Shown piece after piece: positions 53,713 through 64,000 of a stretch of DNA of 64,000 nucleotides. The notes under the pieces are model-generated. The model ran no database searches. It was given only the letters and a program-made list of their open reading frames with translations, and was not told the DNA's origin. Position numbers and translations under genes: made by a program. The stretch covers positions 340,408 to 404,407 of the forward strand of contig SMMW01000557.1 of NCBI GenBank assembly GCA_004794655.1, in the 5' to 3' direction. The DNA comes from Marisa cornuarietis. Lineage: Eukaryota > Mollusca > Gastropoda > Architaenioglossa > Ampullariidae. Each line of letters starts with the position of its first letter. Within the stretch, counting starts at the first letter, position 1.

Positions 53713-56600
53713 GCTACAGTATTCAGTGGCGGTTAGGAAAGGCCAAAGCAAGGATAGAACGAAAATATAGAACGAAAATTAACACGATTTTAAATGCTTT
53801 TAAAAAGTAAACTGCCCAAGTGCTTGGTTATTGTTGTTTTAATGAAGGGTCAACATTGCAGGCTACAGCACTGGGAGATGTGCTTATATACAGATATAAA
53901 GGAGAAAAAAATTGTCCGAAGAGCTTTATGGAATTTTTAAAATTTGAAGTTTGCTTTAATACTATTATTCTGTATTGTTATCATTTTGATGAGGAGTAGG
54001 GAGGGGAGCACTGAATGCCATGACGTCAGTCGGTGTTAATTTGTTTTCCACTTCAAAAGAGTGTGAAAATTAAGCAAACGTGTGTGTTGTTGTATATATT
54101 TTATTCATTAATATATCATCAATGTACTTCTGATATCATCATCTTTAAAAATCAATGACTACTATTTTCTCAGTCTTTTAAAGACTTCTTTGATTTTTGT
54201 TCTGCTACAAAGTTAGCAAGTATTTTAACTGGTTATTGGAGGGGGGAATCATTTCGATGCTGTTCCATCAGACCAAAAAACAAAACAAAACAAAAACTAA
54301 AACAAAACTATCTTTGCAAAAGTGAACTGATGTGTTACAAAAGCAGAAGGAAAAAAATAAGGAATCATAAACGAAGTTGCCCAAGTGCTTCGTTATTGTT
54401 TTTTTTCATGAAGGGCACGTCAACATTGCAGCCTACAGCACTGGGAGATGAGCTTATATACAGATATAAAGGAGAAAAAAATTGTCCGAAGAGCTTTATG
54501 GAATTTTTAAAATTTGAAGTTTGCTTTAATACTATTATTCTGTATTGTTATCATTTTGATGAGGAGTAGGGAGGGGAGCACTGAATGCCATGACGTCAAT
54601 CGGTGTTAATTTCTTTTCCACTTCAAAAGAGTGTGAAAATTAAGCAAACGTGTGTGTTGTTGTATATATTTTATTTATTAATATATCATCAATGTACTTC
54701 TGATATCATCATCTTTAAAAATCAATGACTACTATTTTTTCAGTCTTTTAAAGACTTCTTTGATTTTTGTTCTGCTACAAAGTTAGCAAGTATTTTAACT
54801 GGTTATTGGAGGGGGGAATCATTTCGATGCTGTTCCATCAGACCAACAAACAAAACAAAACAAAACAAAAACTAAAACAAAACCAACTTTGCAAAAGTAA
54901 ACTGATGTGTTACAAAAGCAGAAGGAAAAAAAAAAGGAATCATAAACGAAGTTGCCCAAGTGCTTTGTTATTGTTTTTTTCATGAAGGGCACGTCAACAT
55001 TGCAGGCTACAGCACTGGGAGATGAGCTTATATACAAATATAAAGGAGAAAAAATTGTCCGAAGAGCTTTATGGAATTTTTAAAATTTGAAGTTTGCTTT
55101 AATACTATTATTCTGTATTGTTATCATTTTGATGAGGAGTAGGGAGGGGAGCACTGAATGCCATGACGTCAATCGGTGTTAATTTCTTTTCCACTTCAAA
55201 AGAGTGTGAAAATTAAGCAAACGTGTGTGTTGTTGTATATATTTTATTTATTAATATATCATCAATGTACTTCTGATATCATCATCTTTAAAAATCAATG
55301 ACTACTATTTTCTCAGTCTTTTAAAGACTTCTTTGATTTTTGTTCTGCTACAAAGTTAGCAAGTATTTTAACTGGTTATTGGAGGGGGGAATCATTTCGA
55401 TGCTGTTCCATCAGACCAACAAACAAAACAAAACAAAACAAAAACTAAAACAAAACCAACTTTGCAAAAGTAAACTGATGTGTTACAAAAGCAGAAGGAA
55501 AAAAAAAAGGAATCATAAACGAAGTTGCCCAAGTGCTTTGTTATTGTTTTTTTCATGAAGGGCACGTCAACATTGCAGGCTACAGCACTGGGAGATGAGC
55601 TTATATACAGATATAAAGGAGAAAAAAATTGTCCTAAGAGCTGCATGGAATTTTTAATATTTGATGATCGCTTTAATACTATTATTCTGTATTGTTATCA
55701 TTTTGATGAGGAGTAGGGAGGGGAGCACTGAATGCCATGACGTCAGTCAGTGTTAATTTGTATTCTACTTCAAAAGAGTTCGAAAATTAAGCAAACGTGT
55801 GTGTCGTTGTATATATTTTATTCATTAATAAATCATCAATGTACTTCTGATCTCATCATCTTTAAAAATCAATGACTACTATTTTCTCAGTCTTTTAAAG
55901 ACTTCTTTGATTTTTGTTCTGCTACAAAGTTAGCAAGTATTTTAACTGCTTATCGGAGGGGGGAATCATTTTGATGCTGTTCCATCAGACCAAAAATCAA
56001 AACAAAAACTAAAACAAAACTATCTTTGCAAAAGTAAACTGATGTGTTACAAAAGCGGAAGGAAAAAAAATAAGGAATCATAAACGAAGTTGCCCAAGTG
56101 CTTCGTTATTGTTGTTTTCATAAAGGGCACGTCAACATTGCAGGCTACAGCACTGGGAGATGTGCTTATATACAGATATAAAGGAGAAAAAATTGTCCTA
56201 AGAGCTGTGTGGAATTTTTTAATTTGAAGATCGCTTTAATACTATTATTCTGTATTGTTATCATTTTGATGAGGAGAAGGGAGGGGAGCACTGAATGCCA
56301 TGACGTCAGTGGGTGTTAATTTGTTTTCCACTTCAAAAGAGTGTGAAAATTAAGCAAACGTGTGTGTCATTGTATATATTTTATTCATTAATATATCATC
56401 AATGTACTTCTGATCTCATCATTTTTAAAAATCAATGACTACTATTTTCTCAGTCTTTTAAAGACTTCTTTGATTTTTGTTCTGCTACAAAGTTAGCAAG
56501 TATTTTAACTGCTTATTGGAGGGGGGAATCATTTCGGTGCTGTTCCCTCAGACAAAAAAAAAACAAAACCAAAACCAAAACTAAATCAAAACCAAGTTTG
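53713..56600 (+). repeat. Subterminal direct repeats, copy 2, about five units
   Basis: Marker sequences recur near 53,993, 54,565, 55,138, 55,707 and 56,271. The third unit boundary carries the variant gacgtcaatcggtgttaatt and gtgtgttgttg of unit 2, whereas copy 1 has gacgtcagtcgg and gtgtgtcgttg there, pointing to slippage or gene conversion among units. Confidence 0.85.
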
Positions 56601-57191
56601 CAAACACTTTAAGGGAAATGACCATTTGAAAAAGTAAAAATCAGTCTTTGTCAATACACAAAGAAGAATTTATGTCAAAGCTGACAAAAACGAGAACCCC
56701 ACTATTTCGAGCCTCCCTGTTGTTAGCTCTTCCGTCAGTCACATTGCTTCCACGTGAGTCTATTACCAATCAAAATCATCAATAAGCATTACTTACTTTC
56801 CTATTATGTAAGTATCTTTTTGAATATATATATATGTATTATCAGAGAGCGGTTTCAGTGTTATATTATCTCGATCTAAATTCCGTTTGTTCTCAGAAGT
56901 TGTCATAAAGTTTGTGTATTTTTATATGTTGCTAGGAGCGTTCAGTAACTCTCTAATGAGCATCGTAACATTAAATAGAAACAGTAGTCGTTTATTTAAA
57001 TTTACGTCACGGTGTTTAGGCTTCTAAGTATTCATATACCCTTCCGTTCAGAGAGGTATGATTATGAGCTATCAACATATCAGGTCTCATTCATTCATTG
57101 GAATAAAACCAAAACCAAAATGACAATACCTTGCAACATTAATATATTTAGCTATAAAAATCAGACAAGTATTTGGGTTTTTTTATAGACA

Positions 57192-60100
57192 ATGGAGTCA
57201 GCTTTTAAAAGAACCACAGCTTTTAATGTGTTCTGCAGTGAAAGGCTGAAAGGTATGTTAATTTTATCTTAAATATGGTAATGTACAGCAGCTATTATAC
57301 TACAATAATTGCATGCACTGATGCACTGTTCTATTCTACTTATCATAGTCTTTGAAGTATTTTATGCCGTAATGACATAAATCTATATTAGTATCTATAC
57401 TGTTTATAGAAAGGACACATTATCACCAATTGAAGAAAAAGAATGACAAGCTACTTAAAAAGGCATTAAGGAATAAGAAAGAATAACCTGTTCGCCAAGT
57501 GTTTTTGGCAGCTCCTCAATGATAGTAGAAAACTATACCTTCATTGTAATTTCAAATGTAATGAGATTATGAGAAGCTTTAGGGATTGATACAATAATCT
57601 CAGATTACCCCCATGTCAGTCGATGCCTGAGTGTTTTGTATAATGATGCAAGGCTTTTGATTTGCTAGACAAAAGTGTGGTAGTGTGTAAATTCTACTTA
57701 GCTCTCTGGTTGAATTTTGTTCTCTGCTTTTGGTCTGCTTGACTGAAGCATTTTATGTCCAGCATTTAACCAGTTATTACCTTTTTTCGTCCCAGATGAC
57801 ATTCTACCTATGTAAAAGTGTTTAATTTCATAACTGTATCTGAATGTATAACATCTGTTTGCAAATGTCCACACAGTATAGTGTGTATGTGTTTTTGTTG
57901 TTCCCAGCCAACCCACGTGCTGGCTTTCAGCCAGAACAATGGGGAAACGAATGGAGAACCCTGACAGATTCCGCGAAAAAAGAATATGAGGCTAAAGCTC
58001 TTGCCATCAGACATGCAAATATTGATCCCAAGACAATATTGAAAAACATCAATAATATGGTAAGTCATCAATATTAATGCATTTTGTGCTGTATTTTGTT
58101 TCACTGTGTCTTTACTTTTTACTTTCCTGGTGTTTATCTATTTATTTACTTTTTTTTTTGTTTTGTTTTGCTGCGCAATGAGCATTCTTCCGAATGGATA
58201 CCTGCGCATTACAAATGGACATCATCATCATCATCAACATAGATTATTAGGGTGTTTTTGTGTTGTTGTTTTTGCATGAATCTGGATTAATTTAGATGCA
58301 TTTTAGTTTGTTTTAAAATAGGTGACATTTTATTGGGATTATTCAATTTAGATATGTTGTTGCTTGGGACATGGTGTATTAAAATTGATAAATATATGTT
58401 GCAATTATTTAACCACTGCTTATTCTGAGAAGGTATTTTTTGATTATAGAATATTGGAGAAAAGAAACTCTTTTTCTATTAAAGCTAAGATGTAATGGTG
58501 AATCTCTCATTAGAAAAATGACTCAGTAACTGTATTTGAATTATTAATGAATATGTTGGTTGTGGTGAATGCTATAGCAATACAGAATTTATTTTACAGA
58601 CAAACCTCTTGAAGGAAAATGAGGAGGAGGCCATAACCAGTGGAATAGAGGGGGTGTGTACTATTGTATGCAAGAACAACCTCCTCTATTTCAATGAATT
58701 TGGAAATCTCACCGGCATCAGTAAAAACCCCACCATCTTCAACCTGATTCAAGGGCATGCAAATGCAGGAAGTACAGACAATGGTGCATGTTTAACATCA
58801 TCTTGCATGTTCTGATATTACTGTTTTGCATTTTATCTAAATCATCTGTATGATGTTGAATGTTGAGATTACAATCGTTTGTTTCTTTCAAAAGAAAAAA
58901 TCGTAGCACAAACACAGTGGTTAGAAAGGACATTTATGCTGGAAGATTTAGTTTCATGCTTTGCTTACTAGATATGTGAGTACTGATATTGTCTCTTTAT
59001 TTCAAGTGTCAGATCTTTAAGGTGTTGAACAAAAATCATTGTGCATTGAAATACCTTGTCATCACATGATTGCTGTGTTTAGATCTCTTGCAACATGTTT
59101 GTCTTGCAGCGAAGCGGGGAACCATTCGAGAATTGAGAGACAAAGTCATTGCAAAAATGTCCAAAATTGCAAGTATGTGAAATATCTTGTTTTAAGAACT
59201 TAATGATCTGTGATGCTTAAACAGTTTCTGGTACAGTTCTTACCTCTTTGAATGATGAAAACAATTACAGACGTAGTATAAGGTTTGCACATTATGCAAG
59301 GATGGAAAGCTAATACAAACAGTAAAGTAATTGGATCTATGGAATGTTTACTATCACAAGCTATCTATGACTGTCTGTGTAGCTGTAATATATTTGCTTT
59401 GTGTTGGTTGTTTTCATGAAATATTTTGATTTTAGAGGTAATAGAAATATTGCATGACTGTATTGACAAGGATATCATATTAACAGAATCACAACTTGGC
59501 CTTTCACAATTTCCCTATGAGAGGGCCAAGAAAGGCGAATTCACTATTAGTGGAATTCCCCCATCCTTAATGCCCTTGGAGTGCCCTGCAATGCTGGCTA
59601 CAAAGGACCTCAATATTATCCTTGACTGTGAAGTTAAAGTCACCAGGTATTGAAAAACTTGGGCATGGTCTCTAGGTTAAACTGGATTCATCAAGCACTC
59701 CTCCATACCTCACTGTATCTCTTTTCTTCTAATTAGAGAAATTTTGCTGACGATGCTTTGTTGAATTACATCTTTCCTATGTGTACTTTAAACTTTCTTG
59801 AAGTGTATTCCCTGTTTGATTCTAATGATTTGTATTATTATGAAATGTAAATCTTTAATGGGTTTTTCTAATATTCGTTAACTTTTTCTTTATCAGTAAC
59901 CTTTGTGTCTGGGTCCAGAATGTTTGTTGACTTTTATGTACATATGTAGTATGCGTCTGACATAATATTCCAAAAGATATTTTGAATGATAAAAGTATAT
60001 ATATTTAATATAAAAGAACCTAGTGAATAGTGAAGCATTTTTCTTCTCGTGTGATTTTTTCTACAGTTGATTGCATTTTTCTTTGTTTTAACAGAAGCCG

Positions 60101-63100
60101 TCTAGTATGCCCTTTTGTGGACATATAACCCATTATAACTTTCTGTACCTAATATGTCTCCTTTGTTTTGCTTGCAGGGTACCATCAGTGAGAAATTCGA
60201 CACCTGAAAATACAGAAAATCAACAGACACAACATGCAAATGCAACGTCACATACAGACAATGCAGTAGCAGATGTGTTACAACAGACACATTACAACCA
60301 GTACAAACACAACTTGTATATGGAAGACAAACACTTGTACAAGCAACATCATCTTCATCCACAGATAAAGAAGCAACAGAGAACACATTACAACCAGTAC
60401 AAACACAACTTGTATATGGAAGACAAACACTTGTACAAGCAACATCATCTTCATCCACAGATAAAGAAGCAACAGAGAACACATTACAACCAGTACAAGC
60501 ACAACTTGTATATGGAAGTCAAACACTTGTACAAGCAACATCATCTTCATCCACAGATAATGAAGCAACAAGAGGTATATATCAGATACAAGCACAACAT
60601 TTGCATAACACAACACATACAAACAGCACATTAGACCCACACAGACAGACTCAACTTTTACAAATGTCACAACACATCAGCCCTGCAGAAACAACTGTTG
60701 AAAGAACCCCAGGTCATGCTACAGAGGGGCAGTCCCTGAGGTAATCATTATAAGCCCTTTGGGATTTTGCTGGTTATATGATAACTTGAACAATTTATCT
60801 TGTTACAAATGTTTGTCCCACCATTTGACTGATCATTTATCAAAGATATTTTCTTTCCTTATTATAGTGTGCTGTCATGGTTTTGCTTTCTTACCTTATG
60901 ATTTCAGGTGAAAATTGATAGGGGTTAGGGGGTATGCCCAAATGCATCAAACTGCATGTATTTGTGGATGTGTCATGTACTCTTTGTGAGTCATTTTTCA
61001 TATTTGATGTTTGTAAAATTTTTAACGTGTTTTTATTTTTTTTAGCAGCCAGCTTATCGCAGACAAGCCTAATCAGCCAAATGGTATGTTTTACAGTTAT
61101 TGTTGTTATCAGTTGACCAAAAATATTGAACCAAATGCATGAAGTATCACAATATGCGAGTACAGTATTAGAGCAATGGCCAGTAGTTAATATGTTTGGT
61201 CTACGGTTGACACCTTTTTCATGTAGCTTCCCTGTGTCCAGTGACCTATGGAGTTATGCTGGTTAAGTCTACTAAAGCATAGCAAATCAAAGGGTAAAAG
61301 CAAAACGAGGCTTGAACTGTGGTCCTTAAGGCTGAGTGTTGGGAACACGGCTGGAGACCCTGTCCTATGAAGTCACTGCTGGGGAAACCTGGACAAAAAA
61401 CTTACCCATTTTAATGTGTGGGCATTCAGAGTTATTTCAAGATGCCTTTATGAATTGATGTACATTCATGGTGCCAATGAATAATAGGCAGTCCATGATG
61501 ATGGAACTTGTTTGTGCTTACTATTCTGGTTATAGATTTTGTTTAGTGAGTGCTATTGATTAGTTAATCAAAATAAAAGTTAACATTTGTGATATACATT
61601 CATGCAGAGCTGACGATGCATAATTTAATTAATTTCAATTTAGTCAGAGATAAGACTGAATAAAGCATCTTGTATATAGCGACCTCTGGCTATACATACA
61701 AGCATTGGAGCTTCAGTAATTGTATTTATTTTGGAGCAAAGTAGTGCTGAATGTACATACAGTAGTAAGAAAGCACATCAAGCAGTGTGCACCATAGTAA
61801 GGCAACTGATTTTCTCAGTAATGCATGCAAAGAAAGCACAAATGAAATATATCTGTGGTATGCAGTGTGTCTTGGCAAACATTTATCTGCTGTTTGTGTG
61901 ATATGTAAAAATACCAAAAAAAAATTATCTAGATTCTGTTAAAGCAGAGACATTTGCAGGATGCAGTGTCTGATATCAGCTGAACAGATGGCTGTTGTGC
62001 TGCCCATCATCAGTCCCAAAATCTGTGACAGCACCAAATGTACACAAGAAACACCCTGTTTGTAATCATGACAGTATCATGCCTCTGTCAATCAACACCG
62101 ATTTTTTTGAACACAGTGCTCAGGCTACTGTTTGTTCCCTCATGAAGGCGAATTATGAAAGGTCTCAGTTGAATGAAACAGATGGGTCATAGTGAGAGCA
62201 GACAATGATAAAAGGATTTATTTCTGGAAGTTTACACTTGGTCTATTTATTTGTGTACAGGTACGGTAAAGAAGAAATCTGCAGACCAACACCAGGAATC
62301 CAGTGGAAAAAAGTCAAAAACAGGTGATAAATCTTTGTTAATAGATTTGGTAACACAGAGTTATTGTTAAGTGCAGTGATGTATATGTCTTGTCAGTTGA
62401 TCATAGATATTGTCCTTTGAATGAGAAGTCACAGCCTTCTCCTGTACATTCAGATGTGTTTATCAATAGATATATCTGTCTGATGTCAGAAATATTTTTG
62501 TTGATGCTGAGTCCCAACTCTTATTTAATGTTATTGTGCAGGACTGAAAACTCTGTGGACATCAGAGGAAGTAAATATTGTTAAACAGTACTTCAGCCAG
62601 GAGCTGGCCGGGCTGAAGCCAGTATCGCGAAAAAACATTGATAGTTTTTTGGCCACAGAAACAGTTGTCAAAAGGACTAGTGCTGCATTAGGAAATTATC
62701 TGTTAAGACACAGGTAACTGCAACACTTACACGTCAGTTAATCAGTTAAGCGCACGTCAACGTGAGCCTCTATAGCCAGAAGAAAAAGAGTATGTTTATG
62801 TTGTCTCCAATATCAGCCTATGTGGGTGGGGGGGAATTACCAACCAAGGTCCCACTAGCCAAGACATCAAGAAGTGCAAATAGGGTTGGATAGGACACAT
62901 CCTGCACAAAACAGCCGACACCATTGCCAGGTAGGCACTTGAAACCTGGGGAAGAGGAGAGTTGGGAGGCCAAAGCACACTTAGAAAAGATCAGCAAAGA
63001 GCAAGGCAGGGATTGCCGGAACCACATGGGCCCAACTAATGGTGGTGCCAGCTCCACTTAGAATGTATAAAATTGGCATATGATCATTGTTTCTTGTAAA

Positions 63101-63177
63101 GTTTGAAACAGATAATTTTTTTAATCTTACCTTTTACTTCATGTTTCAGGAAGAAAAACAGACCTGATGAGCAGTAG
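57192..63177 (+). pseudogene. HMG-box / Myb-like accessory gene, copy 2, frameshifted
   Basis: Exons correspond to copy 1: 57192-57252, 57908-58059, 58600-58783, 59110-59172, 59436-59646, 60178-60740, 61046-61083, 62261-62323, 62542-62713, 63150-63177. In exon 6, gacagacaca of copy 1 is gacaca here, a 4-bp deletion near 60,286-60,290. The frame shifts before the 96-bp repeats (of which two and a near-complete third remain) and ends at a stop at 60,632-60,634, removing the Myb-like domain. Substitutions include Ala to Ser (QLGLSQF) and Asp to Asn (QPN). The N-terminal HMG box would remain, so a truncated product is possible. Confidence 0.75.
62855..63057 (+). mobile_element. RTE-type LINE fragment, transposon copy 2
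   Basis: Counterpart of 34,424-34,626 at the same position in the last intron of the accessory gene. It is essentially identical. Confidence 0.55.
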
Positions 63178-64000
63178 TGCATCACAGCAGCTTGTCACCA
63201 GCACTGATGATGCTTGGGGTGTTGGACTGAGTCTGCCGATGGGCATTTTGTACCTTCAAGACTTATAGTTTTCAGTGCCATGAGTTTACTGATTAGGGGT
63301 TCTTTCTGGGTACTCCAACTTCTTTATCACCAACCACCTGTTTGATAATGTTCGATGATGCATATGGCCCGCAAGATCATTCAATCCAGCCTGCCAAGGC
63401 AATGGCAGGTTTCAGTAAATCTGTGAGCATGTATCATAACAACTTCAATTTATATTAAGTGAGTAATCATAAATTTTGCGAGACAAGCAAGAAATGTCTG
63501 TTGTGGGATGAAACACATACACATGACAAGCCAGACGCGTATGCTTCTTGTCAGCTGCCTGCAGCCTATATGTGGACGATTTTAGATGCATGTTACCTTA
63601 ACCCCAAATTGTGAGTAGAGCACTTCCAGATTTCCTTTAAAAGTTGTTCAATTGGAACAAAAGGAACAAATGGTAGTTACAGGCAAATAGTGCATCACAG
63701 CAAGTAAAACACAAACTTTGCAATCGCAATGTACATAAAAATATTTTAAAGACACACCTACAGCATTGTAGCTGGGGTGGGGAACATTTTTTGTCCTCCA
63801 AGGGCCATTTTGACAGCCATAGCATCATTCACAGACCATACAAATTTATCAAATTAAAAATTAGCCTGCTTTAGTTGGTTAAGCTGTAGTTTTGCCACAG
63901 TGTATTACCACTTTTGCAAATGTGCATTCCCAGCCTGCCTTGCACTGTTGTCCTCTGAGTCACCATGATCCACCTTTTTGTAATAAGGTGAGCAAAATCT
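63178..64000. other. Transposon copy 2 interior, with hAT-like fragment
   Basis: It is colinear with 34,747-35,569 of copy 1. It carries the hAT-like end at about 63,768-63,881 with a single difference seen (ctttagttgg versus ctttatttgg). No gene is recognised. Confidence 0.6.

Larger units (their letters stand above)
53592..64000. mobile_element. Second KDZ transposon copy, head-to-tail, truncated by window end
   Basis: It corresponds to 25,151 onward of copy 1 at offsets of 28,441 falling to 28,431 through small indels (for example one TTTTG unit fewer near 58,170, and 4 bp fewer near 60,286). The first 7 bases of the left inverted repeat are missing or shared with copy 1. Point differences are rare. 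It includes the left inverted repeat, subterminal repeats and the frameshifted accessory gene. The transposase half lies outside the window. Confidence 0.9.

Overview
The window is animal genomic DNA. Coding sequence is split into short exons with GT-AG introns. It carries several LINE families, a tRNA-derived SINE, hAT-type and KDZ-type DNA transposons, TTAGGG-type repeats and long microsatellites. Repeat composition suggests a lophotrochozoan, most likely a gastropod mollusc; that placement is inference, because no taxonomically diagnostic gene is present.

Region 1 (1-25.1 kb, + strand gene in a repeat-rich landscape). Twelve short + strand exons between 4,725 and 24,971 encode part of an ADAM17/TACE-like metalloprotease: the end of the zinc-binding catalytic core, a junction exon, and then two complete disintegrin plus membrane-proximal cysteine-rich cassettes in series. 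All exon phases agree. Exon 20,838-20,986 finishes the first cysteine-rich domain and starts the second disintegrin domain, so the cassettes look spliced into one protein rather than being two genes. The upstream part of the gene lies before the window; the 3' end is not found before the transposon starts at about 25.13 kb. The introns hold fragments of one RTE-like LINE family, a second RTE-type LINE (6.0-8.6 kb), a CR1/L2/Rex-like LINE family (14.3-16.7 and 23.5-24.0 kb), a LINE 5' end carrying a 2A-like motif (1-430), a SINE and a hAT MITE.

Region 2 (25,144-53,591, one complete 28.4-kb DNA transposon). It is bounded by 128-bp terminal inverted repeats. Inside the left end are about five 570-bp subterminal direct repeats. 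Two multi-exon genes start next to the two ends and point inward. The + strand gene (28,752-34,746, 10 exons, 512 aa) encodes an HMG-box protein with a repeat-rich middle and a Myb/SANT-like C-terminal domain. The - strand gene (53,046-45,833, 15 exons, 853 aa) encodes a KDZ (Kyakuja-Dileera-Zisupton) transposase with all three predicted catalytic acidic residues. Both genes keep an open frame through every splice junction I could place, so this copy looks intact. Its centre holds a LINE fragment, 1.3 kb of degenerate TTAGGG-type repeats, and a 3.3-3.8 kb segment present in three full or partial copies that includes the last transposase exon.

Region 3 (53,592-64,000, start of a second head-to-tail copy). 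The right inverted repeat of copy 1 abuts the left inverted repeat of copy 2 with no host DNA between them, forming a near-perfect palindrome. Copy 2 is almost identical to copy 1 but has a 4-bp deletion that frameshifts the HMG-box gene. Its transposase would lie beyond the window.

The most notable systems are this giant, apparently recently active KDZ element with an accessory chromatin-type protein and a tandem TIR-TIR junction, and the serial-cassette ADAM17-like gene next to it.
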